Shown here: piece after piece, positions 1 through 8,197 of the stretch | Numbering within the stretch: the stretch's first letter is position 1 | How the letters are laid out: the number at the start of each line of letters is the position of its first letter | Assembly: GCF_003254055.1 (NCBI RefSeq) | Contig: NZ_QKZT01000006.1 | Coordinates: 86,472 to 150,471, forward strand | Direction of reading: 5' to 3' | DNA length: 64,000 bases | Source: Algoriphagus chordae | GTDB taxonomy: Bacteria; Bacteroidota; Bacteroidia; Cytophagales; Cyclobacteriaceae | Program-made: the position numbers and the translations under genes | Notes under the pieces: model-generated | The model's database searches: none | Seen by the model: only the letters and a program-made list of their open reading frames with translations | Told to the model about the DNA's origin: nothing

Positions 1-54
1 TACCTGCTACCTGCTACCTGCTACCTGCTACCTGCTACCTGCTACCTGCTACCT
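1..54. repeat. Heptanucleotide tandem repeat (TACCTGC)n
   Basis: Seven perfect copies of TACCTGC plus five bases of an eighth run from the window edge, so the true array is probably longer. It lies 5 bp beyond the stop codon of the DUF4252 gene. No flanking direct repeats or spacers are seen, so it is not a CRISPR. A second, unrelated heptamer array (AACCGAC) lies near 45.66 kb. Confidence 0.95.
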
Positions 55-59
55 ATTAC

Positions 60-614
60 TTATTTAACTCCTTTAGGTCCCTTTGGTCCCTTGCTTCCTT
101 TTCCATATAAGTCCATGCCTGGGATATCCGTCTTCTCGGCAAGCAAGTTTAGATCCTCATAGGTAAAATTGCCAAGCATTGATAGTAGCGTAAAGTCACC
201 ATCTTCTCCTGAGATCATCATCAATTCCTTGACTAAACCGCCTTCTTCTCGAACCATGAATTTCAGGCTACTTCCCTTGTCTTCAACTACCATCAGGTCC
301 TCGTATTTATTTCGTGTAAGAGTTCCCATGGCTTCTTTATAGAATGTCAATCCATCTACCTCATCTGAAGAAAGAATTCGGATGCCCTTTACTTTCTGAA
401 TTAGAACACCAAGGTCTTCCGAGTCTTGATCCGTCCCAGCATTGCTTTTCAGGAATCCTCCAGCCATCTGCATCATCTTTGGGCTGATATACACCCTAGA
501 GAATCTGTCATCATCCATGTATTTGGAGAAGAAGCGCTGAATAGCATCATCCTGGGCCTGTGCCTTCAGGATAAAGGCAAACAGCAGTAAGGGGATTAGT
601 AGAAATTTTCGCAT
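60..614 (-). CDS. DUF4252 domain-containing exported protein
   Basis: A 184-residue protein with a cleavable signal peptide (MRKFLLIPLLLFAFILKAQA, residues 1-20), followed by a DUF4252-type domain whose start (FFSKYMDDDRFSRVYISPKM) and SSDEV/VMVREE-like core I recognise from Bacteroidota. The tail is a short GKGSKGPKGPKGVK basic/glycine stretch. It is the last gene of a minus-strand operon, 3 bp after the anti-sigma-like gene and downstream of an ECF sigma factor. The same trio recurs in Bacteroidota, so the protein is probably part of an envelope response controlled by that sigma factor (inference). The biochemical function is unknown. Confidence 0.8.
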   Translation of the reverse strand: MRKFLLIPLLLFAFILKAQAQDDAIQRFFSKYMDDDRFSRVYISPKMMQMAGGFLKSNAGTDQDSEDLGVLIQKVKGIRILSSDEVDGLTFYKEAMGTLTRNKYEDLMVVEDKGSSLKFMVREEGGLVKELMMISGEDGDFTLLSMLGNFTYEDLNLLAEKTDIPGMDLYGKGSKGPKGPKGVK

Positions 615-617
615 GGC

Positions 618-1046
618 TTATTTACTTATAGGGTTGCCGAATAGTTGGTTGGTGGTATTCAAGTATTTCAAATCATTCATCAGGTGCATTTGCTCCTGAC
701 CTTTGGAGAGATTGGTTTGGATTAGCGCAAAAGCCTGCATCACTTCCATGTATGCCTCTTGCTCAGCTTGCTTTTGCTCGTAAACTGTCCATCCCCAGAC
801 TGATCCAATCAGGATAGCCACTGATGCAGCCCAATTCATCCAGTTTCTAGATTTGATTGGTACCACTTTCGTTGGCATTTTCAAATTAGGCTCTAGGTTG
901 GATATCTCACTTATGCCTAGAAATAAGGCCTTCTCTTCAGGATATCCTTCAGCATTTTGAAGTAAGTTCTTTAGCTCCTTTTCTTCTGCGAGGCTAGTTT
1001 CAGCTTCCCAATACTTATCGAGTAATTCATCTATTCGCTGTCTCAT
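618..1046 (-). CDS. Single-pass membrane protein, anti-sigma-like, paired with ECF sigma factor
   Basis: A 142-residue protein with a cytoplasmic N-terminal helical region (MRQRIDELLDKYWEAETSLAEE), one membrane segment near residues 70-86 (WAASVAILIGSVWGW) and a coiled periplasmic tail. Its start overlaps the sigma gene's stop by 4 bp (ATGA), so the two are probably translationally coupled. Position and topology suggest it sequesters the ECF sigma factor at the membrane. It has neither the HxxxCxxC zinc motif of ZAS anti-sigma factors nor a FecR domain, so the anti-sigma role is inferred from context only. Confidence 0.6.
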   Translation of the reverse strand: MRQRIDELLDKYWEAETSLAEEKELKNLLQNAEGYPEEKALFLGISEISNLEPNLKMPTKVVPIKSRNWMNWAASVAILIGSVWGWTVYEQKQAEQEAYMEVMQAFALIQTNLSKGQEQMHLMNDLKYLNTTNQLFGNPISK

Positions 1047-1534
1047 TTGGTTGATTTTTGGTTGAGCATCCGCTCACGAATGCTTTTTCTGGCTCGGTGA
1101 AGGTTTACTTTCACTTGTTCCAGGCTTATATCTAGGTGCTCGGTAATTTCCTCGTAACTCAAACCTTCCACCTCTCTCAGGTGAAAAATCTCCTGCTGTC
1201 GCAAAGGCAAACCTTTTACAAGGATCATTACTTTTCTCACCGAATCTTTTGTGTCCTCAGAAACTGTCTCCTCCACTTTCAAATCTTCCAATCCATCCAG
1301 TGAGTCCAGTTTCTTGTTTTGGCGAAAGTGCATCAAAACCTCATTTTTCAAGCTTCTTACCAACCAGCCCATCAGATTTGGATGGCTACGAAGTTCATCT
1401 TCCCGTGTAAAAGATTTCTCGAAGACATTCTGAAGCATATCCTCTGCGAGGGATTGATCCCTTACCCAGAGATAGCCCAGCCGGTAGAGCCTGCCTCTTT
1501 GCGGCCAGATATGTGCTTCAAAAAATGACTTCAT
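1043..1534 (-). CDS. RNA polymerase ECF sigma factor (sigma-70 family)
   Basis: A 163-residue group 4 sigma factor. Region 2 is visible at about residues 25-70 (LAEDMLQNVFEKSFTREDEL). Region 4 is at about residues 105-155 (LPLRQQEIFHLREVEGLSYE, then the helix-turn-helix with LHRARKSIRERM). There is no region 3, as expected for ECF factors. It heads the operon with the membrane anti-sigma-like protein and the DUF4252 protein, so it probably directs core polymerase to envelope-stress or nutrient genes, including its own operon (inference). The 385 bp upstream hold no other gene before the tRNA terminator. Confidence 0.9.
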   Translation of the reverse strand: MKSFFEAHIWPQRGRLYRLGYLWVRDQSLAEDMLQNVFEKSFTREDELRSHPNLMGWLVRSLKNEVLMHFRQNKKLDSLDGLEDLKVEETVSEDTKDSVRKVMILVKGLPLRQQEIFHLREVEGLSYEEITEHLDISLEQVKVNLHRARKSIRERMLNQKSTK

Positions 1535-1889
1535 TTAATAGGGTAATGCATGGAAAAGGCGAATGTTACAGTTGTGATGAAAAAAAGTAAAAGTTTTTTT
1601 AAACATACGAGAAAAATGCTGACTGAAAGCTGCTCAACAGTTTAGGGTTTGGCTGAGATCGCTATCTAGACTAAATTGTTTCTAAATTAGAGTAGGAAAT
1701 AGTATGCATGCCTACTATTTCTTAATTTGCTTACAGTTCAACCAATAATAAAGAGTCATCAGCTGGTGGAAAAACCCATAAAACAATCATGAATTGGAAT
1801 TTCAAAAACGGTAGTGGTAGTAAAATGGTCGACTTCAGCTTCGGGGGTGATTTTACAATTGCGTACTCTGTGGTTGAAAAGGAATCCAT
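1535..1889. other. Intergenic region between ECF sigma gene and tRNA-Phe terminator
   Basis: About 355 bp without a supported gene. The sigma-factor promoter should lie in the left part, reading leftward, but I could not identify a clean TAnnTTTG or ECF motif. Small open frames on both strands here run into the tRNA and terminator, have no recognisable protein features and are not called. Confidence 0.6.
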
Positions 1890-1919
1890 AAAAAAAGCCC
1901 TGAATTGCTTCAGGGCTTG
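1890..1919 (-). terminator. Rho-independent terminator of tRNA-Phe
   Basis: On the minus strand the sequence reads AAGCCCTGAA-GCAA-TTCAGGGCTT followed by a T-run. This is a 10-bp perfect stem with a 4-nt loop, starting 1-2 nt after the tRNA 3' end. Confidence 0.93.
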
Positions 1920-1992
1920 TGGTGATAAATGGACTCGAACCATCGACTCACGGATTTTCAGTCCGATGCTCTACCAACTGAGCTATATCACC
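1920..1992 (-). tRNA. tRNA-Phe (anticodon GAA)
   Basis: A cloverleaf can be drawn by eye on the minus strand. The acceptor stem is GGTGATA/TATCACC, the D-arm GCTCAGTTGGTAGAGC, the anticodon loop CTGAAAA (anticodon GAA) and the T-arm includes GGTTCGAGTCC. The discriminator is A. The CCA end is not encoded and must be added post-transcriptionally. The 27-43 pair of the anticodon stem appears mismatched (T-T). The gene is a single-tRNA transcription unit with its own promoter and terminator. Confidence 0.95.
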
Positions 1993-2009
1993 TTGTTTGT
2001 AAAGTGATG

Positions 2010-2040
2010 CAAAGGTAGATATTTCAGTATTTGAAGCAAG
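2010..2040 (-). promoter_or_regulatory. Bacteroidota-type promoter of tRNA-Phe
   Basis: On the minus strand, CTTG (2037-2040) is separated by 19 bp from TAccTTTG (2010-2017), a full match to the -7 consensus TAnnTTTG and a near match to the -33 TTTG. The -7 box lies 17 bp from the mature tRNA 5' end, leaving room for a short leader. Confidence 0.75.
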
Positions 2041-2095
2041 TCATTTAAGGAAAAAATATAGATTAAAACCCAAAAAACACGCTAATATTGTCACT

Positions 2096-3433
2096 ATGAG
2101 CTTTTTACCTCAAATAATATTTTTGATCATTTTGATAGCTTCGGGCTTCTTCTTGATCAAACGAGTCAAGTTCCTCCGGAGAAACATACTTCTGGGCACA
2201 GCAGAGATCAGGAATGATCAGCCTGAGAAGCGCTGGAAAACCATGCTGCTGGTTGCTTTTGGACAGCAAAAAATGTTTAAGCGCTTTATCCCAGCCTTTC
2301 TTCACCTCTTCGTCTATGTGGGATTCTTGGTAATCAATCTAGAAGTGCTGGAGTTTGTCCTAGATGGCATTTTCGGTACCCATAGATTATTCGCTCCTTA
2401 TCTCGGTGGGGCATATGTGGCGGCGATGAACTTCTTTGAATTTCTAGCGGTGATGGTTCTGATCTCTTGCCTGATCTTTTTGATCCGAAGAAATGTGGTC
2501 AAAGTACCTCGCTTCACTAAGCCAGAGATGAAAGGCTGGCCAGCATTGGATGGTAACTTGATTCTTTGTATTGAGATCGTCTTGATGATGGCGATTTTGA
2601 AAATGAATGCTGCTGATCAGATCTTAGCTTCGAGAGGAGTGGAGCATTATGTAGTAGTGGGGAATCTGTTCTTTAGCGGTTTGCTCCATCCGATTTTTGA
2701 GAATATGAGTTCATCGTTCTTGATTTTCGTGGAGAGAGCAGCCTGGTGGTTCCATATTGTTGGGATTTTAGCCTTTGCTATTTATGTGACCTATTCGAAG
2801 CATTTACATATTTTCCTAGCCTTCCCAAATACCTGGTATTCAAATTTGAATCCTAAGGGTGAAATGGAAAATATGCCAGTCGTAACCAATGAGGTGAATA
2901 TGATGCTTGGAATTCCTACGGATGCTCCAGCTGACCCACCAGCAGAGATCGGCAGATTTGGAGCCAAAGACATCAATGACCTGAGTTGGATCAATGTGAT
3001 GAATGCCTATTCCTGCACAGAATGTGGCAGATGTACTTCAGAATGTCCAGCAAACTTGACGGGTAAGAAACTTTCCCCTCGTAAAATCATGATGGATGTG
3101 CGAGATCGTGCTGAGGAAGTGGGGAAAAGCTTGGATACGGGAGGGAAAGGCTTTGAAGATGGGAAATCTCTTTTGGGAGATTACATCAGCAAGGAAGAAT
3201 TGAATGCCTGTACGAGTTGTAATGCTTGTGTGGAGGCTTGCCCGGTGAATATAGATCCGCTAGCAATCATTTTGGAAATGCGACGCTATGTAGCGATGGA
3301 AGAGTCCGGAACACCTCCTCAGTGGAATGCGATGTTCCAAAACATGGAAACCAGCTTCGCTCCTTGGAAATTCAGTCCTCAGGATAGATTCAATTGGGCT
3401 GAGAAGGTGAAAGAGGAAGAAATTCCAAATTAA
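2096..3433 (+). CDS. Membrane-anchored 4Fe-4S dicluster protein (HdrC/HdrE-like electron carrier)
   Basis: A 445-residue protein. Its N-terminal 250 residues contain several hydrophobic membrane spans, one near residues 4-23 and others around 65-140 and 150-250. The C-terminal cytoplasmic part carries two 4Fe-4S motifs, CTECGRCTSECP at residues 307-318 and CTSCNACVEACP at 372-383. This layout matches membrane Fe-S proteins that pair with HdrB-type CCG proteins. The next gene encodes such a partner 207 bp downstream. Together they probably pass electrons between a membrane quinone/cytochrome pool and a soluble redox enzyme. The physiological donor and acceptor are not visible here. Confidence 0.85.
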   Translation: MSFLPQIIFLIILIASGFFLIKRVKFLRRNILLGTAEIRNDQPEKRWKTMLLVAFGQQKMFKRFIPAFLHLFVYVGFLVINLEVLEFVLDGIFGTHRLFAPYLGGAYVAAMNFFEFLAVMVLISCLIFLIRRNVVKVPRFTKPEMKGWPALDGNLILCIEIVLMMAILKMNAADQILASRGVEHYVVVGNLFFSGLLHPIFENMSSSFLIFVERAAWWFHIVGILAFAIYVTYSKHLHIFLAFPNTWYSNLNPKGEMENMPVVTNEVNMMLGIPTDAPADPPAEIGRFGAKDINDLSWINVMNAYSCTECGRCTSECPANLTGKKLSPRKIMMDVRDRAEEVGKSLDTGGKGFEDGKSLLGDYISKEELNACTSCNACVEACPVNIDPLAIILEMRRYVAMEESGTPPQWNAMFQNMETSFAPWKFSPQDRFNWAEKVKEEEIPN

Positions 3434-3640
3434 AAATTGGAAGATATGAAAATTGAAAAATTAGTTATTTCTAAGGCTTTTTGTTTTATACACCAGTTTC
3501 ATTGAAGTAAAAAGCAACAAAGAATTAGGCTAAAACTGGCAAAGAGGCTACTTCGGTCATCCGTCATCGGTCTTCCAGCCTATATACCAAAGAGGGTAAG
3601 CTTAATGGCATATTCTTGGTCAAACATAAAACGTATAACC

Positions 3641-4432
3641 ATGTCAACATATAAAGTACCAACTATGGCCGAGATGGCCGGTAAAGGAGAAAGTCCAGAA
3701 GTGCTATTCTGGGTAGGCTGTGCCGGTTCCTTTGATGATAGATACAAGGCCGTAACACAGGCATTCGTAAAAATTCTAAATAAGGTTGGGGTGAGCTTTG
3801 CCGTCCTTGGGCCAGAAGAAGCCTGTACCGGAGATCCAGCTAGACGTGCCGGAAATGAGTTTCTTTTCCAAATGCAAGCCGTAGCAAATATCCAAGTGAT
3901 GAATGGCTACAATATAAAAAAGGTAGTCACTGCCTGTCCACATTGCTTCAATACCATCAAAAACGAATATCCTGCTTTGGGAGGAAATTACGAAGTGATT
4001 CACCACTCTCAGTTTCTCCAGCAACTCATCAATGAGGGTAAAGTAGCACTGAAAGGCGGAGGAGAGTTCAAAGGGAAGAAAATCACTTTCCACGATTCAT
4101 GCTATCTAGGACGTGGCAACAATGTCTATGAAGCACCTAGAGAGGTCATCAAGGCGCTAGATGTAGAATTGGTAGAGATGAAGCGCTGCAAAACCAAGGG
4201 GCTTTGCTGTGGAGCTGGCGGAGCACAGATGTTCAAAGAACCCGAGCCAGGTAGAAAAGATATTAACGTAGAGAGAACCGAGGAAGCTCTGGCAACTGGA
4301 GCTAGTGCCATTGCGGTGGGATGCCCTTTCTGTCTGACTATGATGACCGATGGCGTAAAGAACAAGGAAAAAGAAGCTGAGGTTAAAGTTTATGACTTGG
4401 CAGAAATGATCGCAAAAGATATGGGGATCTAA
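3641..4432 (+). CDS. HdrB-like (Fe-S)-binding protein with two CCG domains
   Basis: 263 residues from the ATG at 3641. An upstream in-frame ATG at 3605 would add 12 poorly conserved residues, and MSTYKVPTMAEM resembles the family N-terminus better. CCG-type cysteine motifs are visible as VGCAGSFDD, ACPHCF, DSCYLGRGNN, GLCCGAGGAQMF and VGCPFC. These are typical of the heterodisulfide reductase subunit B / GlpC / LutA family, which bind an unusual Fe-S cluster at CCG motifs. It follows the membrane dicluster protein and is probably its redox partner. Methanogen-type CoB-CoM reductase activity is not implied. Confidence 0.85.
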   Translation: MSTYKVPTMAEMAGKGESPEVLFWVGCAGSFDDRYKAVTQAFVKILNKVGVSFAVLGPEEACTGDPARRAGNEFLFQMQAVANIQVMNGYNIKKVVTACPHCFNTIKNEYPALGGNYEVIHHSQFLQQLINEGKVALKGGGEFKGKKITFHDSCYLGRGNNVYEAPREVIKALDVELVEMKRCKTKGLCCGAGGAQMFKEPEPGRKDINVERTEEALATGASAIAVGCPFCLTMMTDGVKNKEKEAEVKVYDLAEMIAKDMGI

Positions 4433-4454
4433 AAATATTCAATGAATCAATTTG

Positions 4455-4486
4455 ACCCTTTTTGCCGTTAGGTAGAAAGGGTTTTT
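4455..4486 (+). terminator. Probable rho-independent terminator after the Fe-S gene pair
   Basis: ACCCTTT (4455-4461) pairs with AAAGGGT (4476-4482) across a 14-nt loop and is followed by a T-rich stretch. It lies 22 bp after the stop of the HdrB-like gene. Confidence 0.7.
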
Positions 4487-4511
4487 CTTTGCCATTAGAA
4501 AACAAGCAATT

Positions 4512-5000
4512 ATGTACGTTGAATTTAAAAATATGCCGGAAGATTCGCGGGTTTGGGTTTACCAGGCTGCACGCAAATTTTCAGAGCAGGAAAAAGACTT
4601 AATCAATTCCAGACTATCCGCATTTTGTGATGGCTGGAATACGCACGGTAACAGAATGCCGACTTCATTCGAGGTCTTGGATGATCAGATTTTGGTTTTG
4701 GCTGTAGATGAATCTGGCTTGGGAGCAAGCGGTTGCTCTATCGATAGTTCCGTGAGAACTTTGCGCGAGCTAGAAAGTGAAATCGAGAACAATATCACTG
4801 ATCAAGGCAAGGTGACATTTAAATCCAATTCGGGTGAAATCAACGTAGCTTCTGCTTTAGGAATCAAGTCAAAAGTGACATCTGGAGAGATCGATTCGCA
4901 GACCCTAGTGATCAATCCACAGGTACAAAGCAAAAAAGACCTAGAAAGTGTATGGATTTTGGCAGGGAATAGCTGGCTGAACCGATACTTTCCAAATTAA
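4512..5000 (+). CDS. Conserved Bacteroidota protein of unknown function
   Basis: 162 residues with no signal peptide or membrane span. The sequence (VWVYQAARKFSEQEKDLINS, then SALCDGW-like FCDGWNTHG and DESGLGASGCSIDSSVRTLR) matches a widely conserved Bacteroidota family that databases often label ABC transporter ATPase. That label is unsupported: I see no Walker A, Walker B or ABC signature. Conserved acidic and GCSIDSS residues suggest a small alpha/beta fold, possibly with an active-site Cys/Asp (inference). It lies alone, after a terminator and before the PorE-like gene. Confidence 0.75.
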   Translation: MYVEFKNMPEDSRVWVYQAARKFSEQEKDLINSRLSAFCDGWNTHGNRMPTSFEVLDDQILVLAVDESGLGASGCSIDSSVRTLRELESEIENNITDQGKVTFKSNSGEINVASALGIKSKVTSGEIDSQTLVINPQVQSKKDLESVWILAGNSWLNRYFPN

Positions 5001-5126
5001 TTTAGTAATATTCAGAATAGATCATCAATCACCTTTCAGATGAAATCGAACATGATTCTAGCGTCACATAATGAGAGGGTAACCATGTGAGATTCCATGT
5101 GGCCATATAAAATCAAATTTAAACAC

Positions 5127-7058
5127 ATGAAAAACCATTTTTTTTGGATTTGTCTTATACTCCTTATCGGGGTAAGCTCATGCAAAAGCCTTCAGGAAAA
5201 AGGAAATGACCAGTTTCTTTCTGGTCAATACCAGTATGCCATCAATTCTTTTTCTCAGATTTTGGCTGATGATCCTGAAAACAAAGAAGCCAATCAGGTT
5301 ATTGCGGAAAGCTATAGATTGTCCAATCGTATAGAGGATGCAGGTCCATATTATCAAAAGCTAACTGAAGAAGACCCTACTTTTGAAAGCTACTATCGAC
5401 TAGGTTTGAGTTTGAAGGCTCAGGACAAAAACGATGAGGCGAAGGAGGCTTTCGAGAAAGCAAAAGGTTATACCCAGGATGAAGCATTCTTGGCAGAGAC
5501 GCAACGACAGTTAGAAGCGATCAAGCTGTCAGAGGGAATAGCCGATTACTGGCCAAATCATGTGCTCAGCAATTACAAAGATCTCAATACGGCTGGGCCT
5601 GATTATGCTCCAGTGATTTCAGAAAACTTTATATACTTCACCTCAGGGCGTCAGGCATCTGGACTTTATCCTGCAGATGGTTCTCCGTATACCAAGCTGT
5701 TTCGTGCTAGAGCGGAAGGTCTTCGAGTGGATGTGACAGGAGCTCAGGCACTCCCTGAATTCAAAAATGAAGAAGGACTTAATCAGGCGGCAATTGCAAT
5801 TAGCCCTGATGGGAATACGATAATTTATGCAAGAGGAAATTCTACCTCGGATAAAGATCTTCCGGAAACAGCACTTTTTGTTTCTTACTTCCGTGGAGGT
5901 GGATTTACACAGCCTATTTGGATGCCAGTAAATGAAGATGAGACCTGGTGGAATTCTACGCCGGCTTTTTCTGAAGATGGATCTGAATTGTACTTTGCAT
6001 CCAATAGACCGGGAGGTTTTGGTGGAATTGACCTCTATAAGGCAACTAGATTAGCTAATTCTGACTTTGGTAATCCAGTGAATCTGGGTCCAAATATAAA
6101 TACTCCTGGCAATGAGCTTTTTCCAAGACCTATGGCTGATGGAAAGTTTTTCTTTTCTTCAGATGGACATCCAGGTTATGGCAAACTTGATCTTTTTGTA
6201 GCTGAAAAAGATGCTGCAGGTGCTCAGGTGGTCAAAAATCTAGGAGAGAATTTCAATAGTATCAATGATGATTTCTCACTTTTCTTCACAGAATATCCTA
6301 AAGCTGGATTTATCGCATCCAATCGCGATGGAGGTGTGGGAGATGATGATATTTACTTCTTTGAGGACAAAACACCGAAGCCAAAGATCATCAATGTATT
6401 GTTGAATGTGTATACCAAACAACGCGTGGCTGGTGCTGATGATGCAGTGCTAGAGCAAGCGAGGGTAGTGCTATACGATAGTCTCAGCAAGCAAGCAGGT
6501 GGTGATTTCTCCAATACCAATGGGCGCGTAAGATTTACGCTGACACCAGACGCGGATTTTTCAATCATAGCTTCCAAGTCTGGTTATTTCTCCAAATCGA
6601 TCCCTTATACCACCAAAGGAAAGACTCCGGATATCTCCACGCTTGTGCAAGATGTGACGAATATTACCTTGGACACTACGATTGTCTTGGATCAGCTTGT
6701 ACTGGATCGTTCTATCGTGCTTGAGAATATCTATTACGATTTGGATAAAGCCGACATTAGACCTGATGCAGCGCTAGAACTGGATAAATTGGTACAGATC
6801 CTAAAGGATAATCCTGCCATTAGAATAGAGTTGAGCTCTCACACGGATTCCCGTTCGGGCGATGCATATAATCAAGATTTGTCTCAGCGTAGAGCACAAT
6901 CAGCGGTGGATTACATTGTTTCCCAAGGAATATCTGCTGATCGATTGGTGGCCAAAGGATATGGTAAAAGTCAGTTGATCGTTGAGGATGCAACTACCGA
7001 AGAAGAACATCAGACAAACAGAAGAACTGAGTTTAAGGTGATTGAGATAAAGGAGTAG
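5127..7058 (+). CDS. porE: PorE-like OmpA-family lipoprotein (TPR, beta-propeller, CRD, OmpA)
   Basis: 643 residues from the ATG at 5127, chosen over 5097 because it gives a clean lipoprotein signal (MKNHFFWICLILLIGVSSC). Domains in order: TPR repeats to about residue 130; PD40/WD40-like beta-propeller strands (ISPDGNTIIYARG, FSEDGSELYFASNRPGG, PMADGKFFFSSDG, FIASNRDGGVGDDDIYFFE) to about 420; a carboxypeptidase-regulatory-like beta-sandwich to about 525; and a C-terminal OmpA peptidoglycan-binding domain with SSHTDSRS and LSQRRAQSAVDY. This is the four-domain order of PorE, the type IX secretion component anchored to peptidoglycan. Bacteroidota have several such paralogues, so the symbol is tentative. 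Confidence 0.75.
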   Translation: MKNHFFWICLILLIGVSSCKSLQEKGNDQFLSGQYQYAINSFSQILADDPENKEANQVIAESYRLSNRIEDAGPYYQKLTEEDPTFESYYRLGLSLKAQDKNDEAKEAFEKAKGYTQDEAFLAETQRQLEAIKLSEGIADYWPNHVLSNYKDLNTAGPDYAPVISENFIYFTSGRQASGLYPADGSPYTKLFRARAEGLRVDVTGAQALPEFKNEEGLNQAAIAISPDGNTIIYARGNSTSDKDLPETALFVSYFRGGGFTQPIWMPVNEDETWWNSTPAFSEDGSELYFASNRPGGFGGIDLYKATRLANSDFGNPVNLGPNINTPGNELFPRPMADGKFFFSSDGHPGYGKLDLFVAEKDAAGAQVVKNLGENFNSINDDFSLFFTEYPKAGFIASNRDGGVGDDDIYFFEDKTPKPKIINVLLNVYTKQRVAGADDAVLEQARVVLYDSLSKQAGGDFSNTNGRVRFTLTPDADFSIIASKSGYFSKSIPYTTKGKTPDISTLVQDVTNITLDTTIVLDQLVLDRSIVLENIYYDLDKADIRPDAALELDKLVQILKDNPAIRIELSSHTDSRSGDAYNQDLSQRRAQSAVDYIVSQGISADRLVAKGYGKSQLIVEDATTEEEHQTNRRTEFKVIEIKE

Positions 7059-7219
7059 GTGGCGTATCTATGTAAGTGGTCAGAAGTAAAAAGTGTCAGG
7101 TGTGATCTAGAAGAGGAAGGAAATACCATTTAACAGGGGATAGAGATTGCCTCATTCGTGCCTCATTCGCAATGGCACAGCCACATGCCACTTTCTACCC
7201 ACCACCTTTTACTTACAAC

Positions 7220-8191
7220 TTACAACTTCCCCACAATGTCCTTCACGATCATCCCAGCATGCACAACGCTGTTTTCGATAAAGAACTCACGGGTATTTAA
7301 TCCGCCGCAAACTACACCGGCAAGGTAAACTCCAGGAACATTGGATTCGTGGCTTTCTTCATCGTACTGAGGTTGGCATTTCTCATCATCACTCAGTTTT
7401 ACTCCTAGTTGATTCAGCAATCCAAAGTTTGGTTTGTAGCCTGTCATGGCGAGCACGAAGTCATTTTCTATAGTTACATCTCCGTCTGGAGTTGTGATTA
7501 CAACTTCATGCTCACGGATTTCCTTGAGTCTAGAATTGGTGAAGGCTTTGATAGATCCCTCTTTGATGCGGTTGACGATGTCTGGGCGGACCCAATACTT
7601 TACGGCCTGATCGACTTCATCTTCAAGTAAAACCATGCTTACTTCGGCGCCTTTCCTCCAGCATTCAAGCGCTGCATCTACGGCCGAATTTGCTCCACCT
7701 ACCACTACTATCTTTTGATTGATAAAAGGCCAAGGTTCTTTGTAGTAGTGCTGCACCTTTGGTAAGTCCTCACCAGGGATATTCATCAGATTTGGCAAAT
7801 CATAGAAGCCAGTAGCCAGAACTAGGTTCTTGGAGAGATAAGATCCTTTGGAGGTTTTGACTTGAAATAGCTCATCTTTTTTCTCAAGACTTTGCACGGC
7901 TTCATACAGCTTTACATTCAGATTGAAATGGGAGAAAACCCTGCGGTAATATTCTAGCGCCTCAGTACGATTGGGTTTATTTCCAATAGACATAAATGGA
8001 ATATCTGCCATCTCCAGACGATCTGAGGTGGAGAAAAAAGTCATGTTAATCGGATAATTGAAGATTGAATTGGTCAGCGCGCCTTTTTCGACGATTACGT
8101 AATCCAATCCAGCTTTTTCTGCTTCCACACCGCAGGCAAGACCAATAGGTCCACCGCCGATGATCAGCAAATCGTATGTTTTATTTGACAT
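7220..8191 (-). CDS. ypdA: YpdA family FAD-dependent oxidoreductase (putative bacillithiol disulfide reductase)
   Basis: A 323-residue two-dinucleotide-binding flavoprotein. The FAD Rossmann motif GGGPIG is at residues 12-17, the NAD(P)H motif GGANSA at 165-170 and an ATGFYD segment near 126. There is no CxxC pair, which separates it from thioredoxin reductase and fits YpdA. The cysteine found in the GGGPCG loop of the Staphylococcus enzyme is isoleucine here, with a Cys at residue 20 instead. The thiol substrate is therefore uncertain. It is 6 bp from the NRDE gene on the same strand and probably cotranscribed with it. Confidence 0.82.
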   Translation of the reverse strand: MSNKTYDLLIIGGGPIGLACGVEAEKAGLDYVIVEKGALTNSIFNYPINMTFFSTSDRLEMADIPFMSIGNKPNRTEALEYYRRVFSHFNLNVKLYEAVQSLEKKDELFQVKTSKGSYLSKNLVLATGFYDLPNLMNIPGEDLPKVQHYYKEPWPFINQKIVVVGGANSAVDAALECWRKGAEVSMVLLEDEVDQAVKYWVRPDIVNRIKEGSIKAFTNSRLKEIREHEVVITTPDGDVTIENDFVLAMTGYKPNFGLLNQLGVKLSDDEKCQPQYDEESHESNVPGVYLAGVVCGGLNTREFFIENSVVHAGMIVKDIVGKL

Positions 8192-8197
8192 TAGGTC

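Noticed and set aside
1..54. CRISPR array
   Set aside because: Uninterrupted 7-bp units with no spacers and no cas genes.
1731..2007. Small frames on both strands over the tRNA-Phe and its terminator
   Set aside because: They translate a tRNA and hairpin. No protein evidence.
4512..5000. ABC transporter ATPase, the name commonly attached to this family
   Set aside because: No Walker A, Walker B or LSGGQ motif is present and the protein is far too short.
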